Made by a program: the position numbers and the translations under genes. Below the pieces are notes generated by a model. That model was not told where the DNA came from. It saw nothing but the letters and a program-made list of their open reading frames with translations, and made no database searches. Positions 34,530-46,029 of a stretch of 64,000 bases of DNA are shown piece by piece; within the stretch, counting starts at the first letter, position 1; each line of letters starts with the position of its first letter. Origin of the DNA: Lenzites betulinus (Eukaryota > Basidiomycota > Agaricomycetes > Polyporales > Polyporaceae); NCBI GenBank assembly GCA_022264855.1, contig JABYQU010000007.1, positions 434,001 through 498,000 of the forward strand, given 5' to 3'.

Positions 34530-37500
34530 ATGTTATATCATCTCGTGCGAGCGATTCTCGCCTCCTTTTTGCCCCTGCTTCCGGTGCTGTTTGGTACCGG
34601 AAAACTGGACGACTGGACGCGATTTCTGGCGACCACCTTTATTCCTCACCACCTCCCGCCGCCCACCAACATCTCTATCGAACCCACGGATCTCGCGCAT
34701 GGTCTCGACTACTCCCTCACTGCCGAAACTCTCTCACCTATAGCCCTGCATCAGGCTACGGTCCATCCTTGCTATCAGGCTTTCTGGACGATCGCCGAAG
34801 TACTGTCTCCCGTGTTCGCATCTCTATCGTACAAGCCTGTCGTTCTCGACTTGCTCATACCCTTGGCTTTCATAACACTCTGGTTCACTCCTCCGACGTC
34901 ATGGCTTCGCAACCGGGCTGGGGCATCGCGCCAAAATGATCTTCCGACCTTGAAGGACGCGTGCGAAGGGTCTCCTGCGGCTCTGACGGACATAAAGACC
35001 TTGATTGACGATGTTTTATGCTTCTCTCCGCCCCCTGGCCGAAGTCTGTTATCTCCTGGTCCCTCGCTTTCTGACCTGGCATCCGAGGCGTCCGCAACAG
35101 AGGATCTAGTTCGGAGGGCGTTCCCTCTGTACGAGGAAGAGGGGATCTTTCACGCAACGCCGTCTTTTGAGGACTTCCAAAGGTCACGCTCTCTCAGCGA
35201 CATTGCGGAGGATTCCATCGCATCGGACTCCGACGTGGACGCCATGGATGCCCCTCAGCCTTTGGACGAGATGCAACAGAATGTGACACCTCTTCCACCG
35301 AGCTCGCTCTCCTTCCAGCATTTCTCTCACACCTCAACGCCGAGCAGCTCGAGCGAGCTCGAAACCGTATCTATGAGCTCGGAACAAGTGTACGAGGACC
35401 ATCCCTTGTCTACGACTCACAGCGAAACAGAATACGTGGTCATAGAGAAGCTGGGCAAATCTGTGGACAATGTGCCCGTTTCACCTATCAACGCGTCCCC
35501 AGCCGTCCTACAGTCCTCGCCCACTTTAACACCAAGCGACATCAAGTTGTTTGAAGCGACACCACCCATCTCGGAGCACATGGACCACTCGTTGTATCAG
35601 ACTCGCAGTCAAGCGGAGTGTTTGGCCCCAGAGGGTTTGGACGCTCCTGTGAATGATACCCAAACAGCTTCTACGATGCCCGTCGTCTCCCTTCCTCGTC
35701 GTCAATCCAGCGTACGTATATTTCTCTAATCGGGCTGAATTCGATATCTCATGAGATGGTACAGATCTTGCTCGCGCAAACAAGGATGCCGGCCGAGGAA
35801 GCGGGGTTATTTCAACCAACACCGTCTTTTGAGCACCTCCCAAGCTCACGCTCGCTTAGCAACATCGCGGGGGACTCTATTGTATCGGATTCCAACGTGG
35901 ACGCCTTGGAGACCTCTCAAACTCTGCACGAGATGCAGGAGAGTGTGACACCGCCTCTACGGAGCTCGTTCTCCTTCCAGCTTCTCTCTCAGACCTTACC
36001 GCTGAACGGCACAAGCGACCTCGAAGCCGCATCGCCCGCCTCGGAACAGGTGGACCCTTCCTTGTCAACGGAGTGCCTGGCCACAGAGAACTTGGAAGGA
36101 CCTGTGGACAGTATATCTGCTCAGTCTCTTATCGTATCCCCGACCCTCCTGCATTCTTCGCCCACTCTAACACCAAGCGACATCAAGGTGTTCGGGACCA
36201 TATCACCCATTTCGGAACAGACGGACCATACGTTGTCAATGTCTCCAACTCACAGCCAAGCGGAGTGCCTAGCTATAGAGAACTTGAACGCACATGTGGA
36301 GATTACATTAGATTCGCCTCCCATCGTGTGTGCTACCTCTCCGGTGCTCGCAATATTGCCCACCCGCACCGAAGATACGCAAGCAGCTTCTACGAAACCC
36401 ACGGCCTCCCGTTCTCGTCGTCCATCTAGCGTACGTCCTATTTTCAACCAGGTTGAGGTCGACGTCTCACGGGGTGGCACAGATATTGGTTGTGCAGTCA
36501 GGGATGCCAGGACAGCACGTTCACCTGACAACAGAAGGGATTGAGCATGCCGCGTCCCGGCTGTATGACGATGCGAGTACAGAGAGGACGGCGAAAGATG
36601 AGCGTCGCCGCGTGGATGAGATCTTCGAAGACACCGTTGACCTTTTCTCTGAAGACAAGTTAGGATTCCCCTCTCGTTTTCTCCAATTTGTCATTGACGC
36701 TGTGTGTATATCCAGAGGTGCACCGCGCCCGTGGACAGTCTTACGCCGGGAGCGCGAGAGGTCTGCGTCAGGGCCCTCCGGTCTCCAGCGCGACATCATC
36801 GATGGCGCACTCAACCCGCCCTTGGCGAGCGGTTTGCAGTGCAGACGTGCTGTGTTTGAAGTCGGCCGCAGTCGGGGAGGAAATGCTGCTGCACCTACCA
36901 GCATGGTATCCCTACACGCCTCGCAAAAGTCTCCTGTACCCCCGACACAGCCTCCTTGCGCAGAAATGGGCGCGGAGATCTCTTGCCAGCAGCGAACCCC
37001 TTCTGAGGCGCCGGTAGCTCCAACTCCTTCAGCTGCATGCAGCAAGTCCACGCTCCCTCTCAGCTACGCCGCGGTTGCAGCGATACCTCCTCCGATCGCG
37101 GCGCTACGTGCTCGGGCTGCCACCGAGCAGCCGTCTGGGACCGTTTCGAGCGGGACCGGACGACGAACGCAGGGAGCAGAAGACATGCCGTTTTCGACGC
37201 CCAGCGCAAGCCGCGCTGCCACTGGTCCCCGCCGTGTCCACACTGTGCTTGCCTCTCTCATTACGCCTGTTCCCCAGTACGACCCCGCCGCGGCTCCCTC
37301 CCCCAGTTCGTCTGCGGAGAAGGTATCGTGGGGGAGACGTGTCCGCGGGAAAGCACCCGAGGGATCTTGGCGAGTGAACTGCACATCGGAGTCGGACGAC
37401 TGGCGCGCACGACGCGTCCCCACGCACCAAGATCGCGCGCCCAAAGACGGCTTCAGCGTGGAGCCTCCGCCGTTTCCTGCCGCGTTCGATAAGGGCCACC

Positions 37501-38993
37501 CACCGGTGCACAGCAGTATACTCGCCATTTCTGCGCGCACGCAGTTGCGCGACTTGGCGGAGCAAGCTAAGGAGAGGGGCGATATCGTTGACTCTCCTTG
37601 TGCCAGTGGTGCCGCGTCGCCCAGCGTGGTCTTTGACATGGAACCTCCCGCGGACGTCGTAAGCGACGTGCCAAGCAACGACGCGCGCCTTCGCCCTGCC
37701 CCCGCTGCCTTCCTAGAGTGGGAAAGCGACGAGGACGATTCGGAAGACGACGAAAGCGGGAAATCGACCAATGGCGGAAGCTGCGACTCCGTCAGCGATG
37801 CCTGCGAAGAGCGGTCAGAATACGCGGCCTCCGACCAAGGAGACGACAAGTATCTGTGCGACGACATGGAAACTGATGACCCCGACCGCACCTGCCGCCC
37901 CGCAGACGACGAGTCGGGCGACGACGAAGTGCTGCTCTTCGCGCACCAGCGCAGCGCCCGTAAGACGCACAACTCCCCGGAGCTGGAGCTGAGCTCCAAC
38001 GCCGCGTCGCTCGCGTCCATCCGGACGTTCCTCACGGCGAGCTGCTCGACCGTCTGCGAGGATGCGGATCTCTTGGACGACGCCTCGATGGTGGTGAATT
38101 CGCCGGGGACCGCGAGCGAGTGCTCCGTGTCCCAGCAGCCGCAAAGGGATCCATCTGGATTTTCAGGAGGCGCTATGGTCCTGTCTGGCGGGCCGCTGCG
38201 CACGTTCGACGGGTTCGACTCGCGGGCACGTATTCAGCAGCTGGGCGGTCTTTCGCCGCCTCTTGGGCACTGTGCGTCTTCTGGGGGTGTGGAGCAGCGA
38301 TCTTGGATTCTGAAGTCTCTCTCGCACAATATGTCTGCGTCTTTGGCTGGTCCCTCTGCTGGTTTTGCACCTGGTTTTGCACCTGGTTCTGGACTTTCTG
38401 ACGGGTGCTCTGTCTCTGGTCTACACGCGCGTACTGGGCTTCTCGCGGCTAGTGATGACTTCTCTGGGGATTACAGTGAAGGCTCTTCTCATGCCGGTAC
38501 CCGAAGCTATGCCGAAGTCGCGAATTGGGGCTTCCAAGGTGCCTCTCCGTCTGAAGCTGTGTCTCTGGCCCCCTATGCTGGTCGAGCGGAACTAGGCAAC
38601 GTACTCCTCCTGCCTGCTACTGAGGAGCCGACCCCTCGCCCGCGCCGAAGGCTGATCACCGCGCCCGCGGGACCGTTAAGCTCGACCCAGGCCGTAGCAC
38701 TCGAAGGCAAGTTCGAAGACGTCTTCAAGGGTTTCCGCAAGACGCGCAAAGCCTCCGGCAAAGCGAAGCAAGCCCCTCGCTCCTCTACACGCGAGCACGC
38801 GGAGCCCACTGTCATCCTTGACATGGTCTTCGAACGCTCCCAGGCTATTCCGGGCGAGCCATCGAAGCAGCGGCGTGTGGTGCGGGTGCGTGCGCACACC
38901 GCGCAGGGATTCGTCGGGGAGAGCGAGGGGAGGAAGAGGGGGTTCACGGGGGGACGGTTTGACGTTCTGTGTCCGCATGTCATCCTTCTCTAA
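34530..38993 (+). CDS. Very large membrane-anchored, mostly disordered protein with duplicated exons, about 1452 aa
   Basis: Exons 34530-35711, 35765-36430 and 36483-38993, all phase 0, with GTACGT donors. Two hydrophobic segments lie near residues 2-22 (LVRAILASFLPLLPVLFG) and 105-118 (LDLLIPLAFITLWF), suggesting membrane insertion with the long remainder on one side. The second half of exon 1 and exon 2 are paralogous: TPSFEDFQRSRSLSDIAEDS matches TPSFEHLPSSRSLSNIAGDS, and SSPTLTPSDIK and SQAECLA occur in both. Exon 3 starts with the same ILxxQxxMP as exon 2, then turns into a different region with an acidic block (EWESDEDDSEDDES) and a basic C-terminal segment (FEDVFKGFRKTRKASGKAK). No family recognised. 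Further in-frame introns in exon 3 cannot be excluded. Confidence 0.7.
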
Positions 38994-39168
38994 GAGCGAG
39001 GGTGGATTGCAAGGTTTAATACGCTTCGGATAGCTCTGGATGTCGTGGCTCCGTTGTAACATCGCTATCATTATTCCATTCTTTATGTTACTGTCCAATC
39101 ACTGTTTCGACATAGAGTCTGCTGCGCCTCCCTGTGATGATGGACACACTCGGGAAACAACCAACAAC

Positions 39169-39240
39169 GGGCAATTGGCACAGTGGTAGCGCGCACGCTT
39201 CGCATGCGTGAGGTCCAGGGTTCAATCCCCTGATTGTCCA
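39169..39240 (+). tRNA. tRNA-Ala (anticodon CGC)
   Basis: 72-nt cloverleaf without intron: acceptor stem GGGCAAT/ATTGTCC with discriminator A, anticodon arm CACGC-TTCGCAT-GCGTG giving CGC, T arm CAGGG-TTCAATC-CCCTG. The G3.U70 wobble pair, the alanine identity element, is present. Box A is TGGCACAGTGG and box B GGTTCAATCCC. The D stem has one A.C mismatch, which is tolerated. CCA is not encoded beyond the CC-A end coincidence. Confidence 0.95.
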
Positions 39241-39243
39241 TCG

Positions 39244-39248
39244 TTTTT
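39244..39248 (+). terminator. RNA polymerase III terminator of tRNA-Ala
   Basis: A run of five T begins 4 nt after the tRNA 3' end, the usual pol III stop. Confidence 0.75.
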
Positions 39249-39578
39249 GTCCTCTGAACCCGCATCCTCCTCCGCGCCCAGCAATTAATTGAGCCCAGGT
39301 ACTCGAAGTTCTATTTTTTGCCGTCTTTTCTACTTAATCAAGCATGTGACTGATTTTATAATACTTGGTACGTACTCCTCTCACGAGGCTGGTACGCTGA
39401 ACTTAAAGATGACTCGGCCATAGACGTACGTACGCGTAAGCCTCGAGTCCTATATATTGATGCAGTATATATATCGGCAAGTTGCAAGCGGTAGTCGTGC
39501 TCGAGCTATTGCACCCACGCGCCCGCGACCATATATCTACACCCAAAGGCTCAGGGCGTTCGACTCACAGGAACAGGA

Positions 39579-41558
39579 ATGAACACCTCGAGCTCTTTGC
39601 CGGTCGAGGAGGTCCTCGACGAGATCACGCCCCTCCTGGTACCTGTGCGGGCGGGAGAGGAGACGGAACCAGCGGGAGCCCAGAAGTCGCGGACGCCTCT
39701 CCCAAAAGTACAGCTTGCGATCTTGATGCTTTTGAACTTGGCGGAGCCTATAACGGCGCACTGCATTTTCCCGTTCATTAACCAGGTGCGTATTGTCATT
39801 GTATGTTGAAGTTGTTGTATCCATCTGTTACGGGGCGCGGTGCAGCTTGTGTCAGAGCTCGATATCACTGGCGGTGACCCCAAGAAGGTCGGCTACTACG
39901 CAGGGATTATCGTGAGTTGTCAAATACGCGTGCGTCGACAAGCTTACCGACTCTTTCGTACTTGTGTAAGGAATCTACGTTCTTTGCCATGGAGGCGCTA
40001 TTCGTTTTCCAGTGGGCCAGACTCTCCGACCATATCGGTCGCAAACCAGTGTTGCTTGTCGGCATTGCAGGCTTGTGTATTTCGATGCTCTGCTTTGGGC
40101 TCTCCAAAACGTTTTGGGGCCTTGTTGTTAGGTGAAGTGGCGTGCCTTGTAGGCTCGGGAGCTGCGCGAGATTTATGCTAAATGTTCTCTAGTCGCAGTC
40201 TCGTGGGTGTGCTAAATGGTAATAGCGGGGTTAGTAAGAGCATGGTAGGAGGTAAGATCGTCTCGAACCTATTACAGCGAAAGGCCTGTCTGGCCTATGA
40301 CGCGTCCACAAATGATTACGCTTTTCATCTAACAAAATATCGTTTCTCTACGGTGCCGATGTAGCTCTTCGACTCATTTGTGGCTGACTTGTTTGTGCAG
40401 AAATCACGGACGAGACGAATATCGCTCAGGGTTTCGCTTGTCTGCCTATCGCGTGGTCTGTTGGCTATACCGTGGGGTACGGTCTCGTATGAGTACCTTG
40501 TGCTCCACTTACGCTAACACTCCGCATAACAGACCGTTCCTTGGGGGCCAACTTGCTAAACCACACGATCGATGGCCGAATGTGTTCTCGCATCCTTTCT
40601 GGCTCGAGTATCCTTATTTCTTGCCCTGCGCCGCCTCTGCTGCGATTTCCACATTCACGTTCATCGTCACCGCCATTTTCCTCAAAGAAGTATGTCTCGT
40701 CCCCTCTGCGAGGTGACCCCACAGCTGAACACTACGCAGACCCTCCACACGCGTCGCCACCCCTTACCGCCAGCATGCGACTCATCGGCCCCCGCCCTCG
40801 ATCCTCGCGCCTCCCGCCCCCCACCGCTCCGCCAAGTCCTCACCCGGCGCGTCCTCATCTCCGTCGCCAACTACGCCGCGCTCGCCCTCCTCGACATCGC
40901 CTTCGTCGCGCTCCTGCCGCTCTTTCTCGCCACGCCCGTCCCCCTCGGCGGGCTCGGCCTCGCCCCGCCTGCGATTGGCCTCATCCTCGGCGGGTTCGGG
41001 CTCCTGAACGGCACCCTGCAGGCGCTGGTCTTCGCGCCGCTCGTGAGCTGGCTGGGCGCGCGGCGCGTGTTTCGGCAGGGCTTGTTGATGTTCGTCCCGC
41101 TGTTCGCGCTGTTCCCCGTGATGAGCTTGTGGGCGAAGAGATACGGGATGACGGGTGTGTTATGGGCGCTTGTTGTGCTGCAGCAGGTCTTGCTTGTGGT
41201 TATGGACATGGCGTACGGTGCGTCTACCTAGGCTTCTGCGATGGATAACGAGAGCTAAAGTATAATGTGTGGACGCGACGCAGGCGCGATCTTCATCTTC
41301 ATCCGTTTCGCCACGACGGACGACCGCTTGCTGGGCGCGACGAACGGCGTCTCGCAGGTCACCGCGTCCGTCATGCGCGCGATCGGGCCTGCTGCGGCGA
41401 CCTCGCTCTTCGCCGCCTCGCTCGAGCACGGCTGGCTGGGCGGGTACGCAGTGTATTTGGTCCTGGTTGGAGCGACATGCGTGCTCTTTGGGGTGTCGGC
41501 GTATTTGCCGCGGGATATGTGGGAGTCGGAGCGTGAGGTGGACTCGGGAGGAGAGTGA
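39579..41558 (+). CDS. MFS transporter, paralogue 2, 492 aa, 8 exons
   Basis: Exons 39579-39785, 39846-39911, 39971-40131, 40193-40251, 40401-40476, 40533-40689, 40740-41217 and 41284-41558 (493 codons with stop). Motif A reads RLSDHIGRKP; conserved strings shared with the other copies include LNLAEPITA, ELDITGGDP, FVFQWARLSD and GGLGLAPP. It differs in a Pro/Arg-rich cytosolic loop before helix 7 and in a longer intron 4 (149 nt against 58). Its sequence is the most diverged of the three, and synonymous positions in exon 7 are strongly G/C. It starts about 340 bp after the tRNA-Ala gene, in tandem with paralogue 3. Confidence 0.9.
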
Positions 41559-42819
41559 TAGCGATGTCAGCGGTGGTGCGGTACGGTAGCGGAGAGTCAT
41601 GTCTAGCAGTGCGAAAATTGAGTATATAAAATGGTTTTATGAACATTTGCTAGCGTAAGACCCACGCACAGTATGTGTAGCAGTCAGACTAGGAACCGCG
41701 ATTAACGGAGCAGGAGAACACGAGAGTCGCGACGGTCATCACGGTCACGTGACCGTGAATTTCCCGCCCGCCCATCGATGTTTGTAGTTGGCGAAAACTC
41801 GTCTGCTCACAAAGACCCTCTCATTTATCCATCAACATGTTAATGCTCCTTTAAATGGCGTAGAAAGTGTCCATGAGCTTTCCACGGGCATACAAGCCGT
41901 CAGCAGAGGAAGTTGAGAGAGCGTACTGAAGCGAGTCTCGTGCATGATATTGACAGCTGTTAGGCCTGGCTTTACTAGAGGTATGGGCCGCTTAAAACTC
42001 TTTAGAATTGAAAAGACGAACAAGAGAAGAAACGCAGTACGTAGGTTCGAAGACTGCCGTCTAGTCACCGTTGCTTTCGACAGGCAGGCCGCGTGTATGA
42101 GCGGCTACACGCGGAGAGCCGGGAAATGCCGTTCATGAGCGCTCGAGCGCTATGAGGCGCCATAGCGGTTGCGAGTCTGCGCGACTCTCTCAGTCTGCGA
42201 CCACGAGCGCGAGCTACTTGAGATGATCTCGCATAGATATAGGTCGGGACTATGATCAGACTGGTCTGCCTGGTATGTGTCTAATTCTGTCCGGCGCTGC
42301 AATCATTGAGCAAGTAGGCTCTAGTCGGCTCTTTTTCAAGTCTGACTTGTGCAGCGCGGGAACAAACACATATGCGGTGGTGCTTCTGTACGTGCTAGCG
42401 ACTCGCGCGACAGCTCATCTGCAGAACTGAAGTACCATACTACGACAGGAAATGCGGTAGCAACACAGTATGTCGCGCCCTATTCTTCATTCCGCCTCCG
42501 ATTTGTTAGGAATCGCACCGAAGATGCAGGACATGCACATGCACAATGGTTCAAGATTAGAAGGCAAACAAAGGGCTCGTGGACGAGGAAGGGAGCGATT
42601 TGCATGGCCTGTCAGCGCTGTTGCATTATTCGCCGCATGATAGCACTGAAACCCACTTAAAGCTCTTCAGTGACTCAATTATTCGGTTTTGCGAGTAAGC
42701 ATCTCCCTTTACAGATTCTACGGCCGGTGAGTAACTGCACCCAAATTCCGACCACGCCACTATATATCTGAACCTCCGAGCCAGCTAGTCTTCCTCGCTC
42801 TCGCGCTAGGACAACTTAA
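41559..42819. other. Spacer between MFS-2 and MFS-3, duplicated further downstream
   Basis: No gene. Parts resemble the region after MFS-3: the palindrome at 41740 recurs at 45045, GAAGTTGAG..GAAGCGAGTC near 41908 recurs near 45180, and GGAGAGCCGGxAAxxCCG near 42112 recurs near 45378. The tandem duplication unit therefore extends at least 0.6 kb past the transporter stop. Confidence 0.55.
41740..41757. promoter_or_regulatory. 18-bp perfect palindrome CACGGTCACGTGACCGTG
   Basis: Centred on the E-box CACGTG, a site bound by bHLH factors. A near copy (one arm with ATCGTG) is at 45045-45062, in the same position relative to the next MFS gene. Function is inferred only from symmetry and conservation after duplication. 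Confidence 0.4.
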
Positions 42820-44682
42820 ATGAAGAAGACTTCGTTTCCAGGCGAAGACGTCCTCGGCGAGACTACGCCCCTTCTTCCGCCCTCGGGGGAGGATGCGGGG
42901 ACCAAAAAGCCACGGACACCTCTTCCGAAGGGGCAGCTTGCCATAGCGATGCTGTTGAATTTAGCAGAACCTATAACGGCGTACTGCATCTTTCCTTTCA
43001 TAAACCAGGTGGGTGCATGTACTTTGTTCTGTTTGCTATGCAAATATTTGACATGCTAATTGTGAGAACGCGGGGCAGCTCGTGGCCGAGCTAGATATCA
43101 CCGGCGGCGATCCTAGAAAGGTCGGCTACTACGTAGGAATGATCGTAAGCTGTAAATCATACGCACGCCCACAATTGCTGACCGCTTCGTCATCTCGATA
43201 GGATGCTACCTTCTTCACTATGGAGGCGTTGTTCGTCTTCCAGTGGGCCAGACTCTCGGACCGCATCGGTCGTAAGCCGGTTCTACTCATCGGCGTTGCG
43301 GGCCTATGTCTTTCGATGCTCTGTTTCGGGATGTCCAGGACATTTATGGGGCTTATGCTCAGGTAAGGTGTATCAGTTCAATCCAGAAACTGTGCTGAAT
43401 ATTCTCTAGCCGGGGTCTTGTGGGTTTACTAAACGGAAACGCCAGTATCAGCAAGAGCATGGTAGGAGGTGAGCCTACCTCATATGTGTCCTAACTGTGA
43501 TTTCCGTGGCTTACTTCGTATCGTAGAACTCACGGACGAGACGAACATCGCTCAAGGCTTCGCCTGCTTACCCATCGCATGGTCCGTTGGCTCTACGGTG
43601 GGGTACGCATTCGCGCGACAAACTCCAGAGTCCAGGTACGCTAACACCCCGTGAAATAGGCCCCTAATAGGAGGACAACTAGCAAGACCTCACGATCGAT
43701 GGCCAAACGTATTCTCGCACCCATTCTGGCTCAAATATCCGTATTTCTTGCCCTGCGCGGCATCTGCTGCGTTCTCTGCGTTCACATTCATTATGACTGC
43801 ATTCTTCCTGAAAGAGGTACGTTCTGGCTTGTTGAGTCTACTTCAGCGTGACTCAGTATCCCGCATAGACTCTCCAAAAGAATCGCCGGCCCGCACTCTC
43901 AGCATGGGACGAATCCACCCTCTCCCGCGATTCCCACGACGACGGACCCCTGCCTTTGCGCAAGGTGCTCAACCGGCGCGTCATCATCTCCGTCGCCAAC
44001 TATGCCGTTCTCGCGATGATGGAGATTGGATTTATCGCGATGCTCCCGCTTTTCCTCGCCACGCCCATCCCGCTCGGCGGCCTCGGCCTCGCCCCGCCCA
44101 CGATCGGCTTCATCCTAGGCACGTTTGGCATGCTGAATGGGGCCTTCCAGGCGCTCTTCTTCGCGAAGCTCATGGACCGCCTTGGGCCGAAGTACCTCTA
44201 CCAACAGGGTCTGCTCACGTTCATCCCGCTCTTCCTGCTCTTCCCCGTGATGAGCCTGTACGCGAAGGCGTACGGGATCACGGGCACGCTCTGGGCGCTC
44301 GTCATTCTGCAGCAGGTGCTGCTCGTCATTATGGACACGGCGTATGGTGCGTCCCCCGCCTGTCCCTTCACATAGGCGAAGAGCATTGACATGCGTACAC
44401 GGCGCAGGCGCGATATACATCTATATCCGCTCATCAGCGACGAACGACCGCGCGCTCGCCGCGACGAATGGCATCTCTCAATTCATCGCCTCCGTCGTGC
44501 GAGCGATCGGCCCCGCCGTGTCGACCTCACTCTTCGCCGCCTCGCTCCAGCATAACTGGCTGGGCGGGTACAGTGTGTACCCGATCATGGTTGCCGCGAC
44601 GTGTGTCCTCTTTGGGGTGTCATCGTACTTGCCACGGGATATGTGGAAGACGGATAGTGAGGTGGACTCGGGAATCAGCTGA
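42820..44682 (+). CDS. MFS transporter, paralogue 3, 486 aa, 8 exons
   Basis: Exons 42820-43008, 43079-43144, 43202-43362, 43410-43468, 43527-43602, 43660-43816, 43869-44346 and 44408-44682 (487 codons with stop). Motif A is RLSDRIGRKP. It is much closer to paralogue 1 (minus strand, 25809-27681) than to its tandem neighbour: the N-termini share KKPRTPLPKGQLAI, and exon 7 is nearly the same protein from KVLNRRV to MDTAYG. That pairing supports an inverted segmental duplication separate from the tandem one. About 12 hydrophobic segments; substrate unknown. No lesions. Confidence 0.9.
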
Positions 44683-46029
44683 TGACAGTGCAAACGGCGG
44701 TGCGGCAGCGAAAAGATATAGGGTCTGAATGTGTGGGACTGAGTATGTGTTAAGATATGGGCCCAAGTGGGTAACGGCCCATTACTGTAGATCGTATAAC
44801 GGACTTTAACTTCATACTTACTATTCTTATGACTCCGCTAATCTTACTGTAACTCCGCACCGTACATATGCACGTAGGCACTCGTCTCGATCCCTCAGTC
44901 GTCCTTACGCCCGACTGAGCTCTCGCTCACCCGCGTTCGCTAATAGTATGTAGAATAGTATAATAAAGCGCTGCTAGTATTAATGTGCAATCAGAGCGAG
45001 GCCAGCCATCGATGGAACACGAGGGGGTGAGCAAGGACCGTCAACACGGTCACGTGATCGTGATTCTTTCACTCCCCCGACAAAATTTGGCAAAGAGTAA
45101 CACAACTAAGGAGAAGCGTTTCGATGCCTTTTGGTGCGTAGCCTTCAGAGGACTGTCGGTTTAATCATAATGGCAAAGGAAGTTGAGGGAATTTACCGAA
45201 GCGAGTCGAGTGTTTGGTATTATTATATGCCGAGCGTTCACAGGGACAGGTAGGCGTTGTTAACAGCGCTGCAGATGTGAATGATGCTGTCAAGAGGAGA
45301 ACAACGTAGGTCAATCACCCTCCTCCGCTCACCGTGGACGTCGCGTTCGGCAAGAAGGGCGGAGCGCCCGCGTAACCGGAGAGCCGGCAAACGCCGCTAC
45401 GAACGCATGAGCGCTCGTTCTCTACAAGTGCTTGCTCCGCGACGACGACTACTCTAGCTTTGTAACCACATATACCGTGCTCACGTCCCTCTATCCCCGG
45501 AGACTCATAAAAAGTCTTAATGTGCTCATGGTGCCTCGTGGTAAGTAACCTCCGCGGCATCTTCGGGACAGCGGCTGCTTGACGCTCAACTTCGACTTTC
45601 AGTTCTCTCACCCATTAATGCGCTGCTCAATGCTAGATGGACAAAGGGGGGCTTTTAAAGGAGATCTGACAACTACCAAATACATATGATCTAAGCGGCT
45701 GGTCTTCTCCCCGTTACAACAGCTACCCTTCCCACGTAGGTCACGGACCAGATGCATGCAAGCGCACGGTGTTGCATGGAGAGACGCGCTATCGATGGGC
45801 CATATACATGAGTTCGAGCTGTTTTCACACCTCATGCTTCTCTAGCACCCTTTTGGACGCGTCCCTACGTCGTTTCTCGCCCTGCTCCTCCTCTGTCAAG
45901 TCTCACCCCTCAGACATAGCTGCTTGTCGGTCGTTTCGCCCCGCCGGTAGGGACTACACAGGACAATGTACGTGTGCCTTGAAGAGCAGGTATCACTGAA
46001 CTGACTTTGATTGGTCATGGTCTGACAGC
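44683..46029. other. Spacer between MFS-3 and the intact HET gene
   Basis: No gene seen. It holds the second palindrome and the copy of the MFS-2 3' flank. The last part must contain the HET promoter; about 20 bp before the ATG match the region before the HET pseudogene ATG (GACAGCATGCCCC against AACAGCATGCCCC). Confidence 0.5.
45045..45062. promoter_or_regulatory. Imperfect copy of the E-box palindrome
   Basis: Reads CACGGTCACGTGATCGTG, one change from the perfect palindrome at 41740-41757; the CACGTG core is kept. Confidence 0.35.

Noticed and set aside
36330..36482. Extension of the third exon of the 34530-38993 gene upstream to 36330
   Set aside because: It overlaps exon 2 in another frame; the AG at 36481-36482 and the match of the next residues to the start of exon 2 define the exon.
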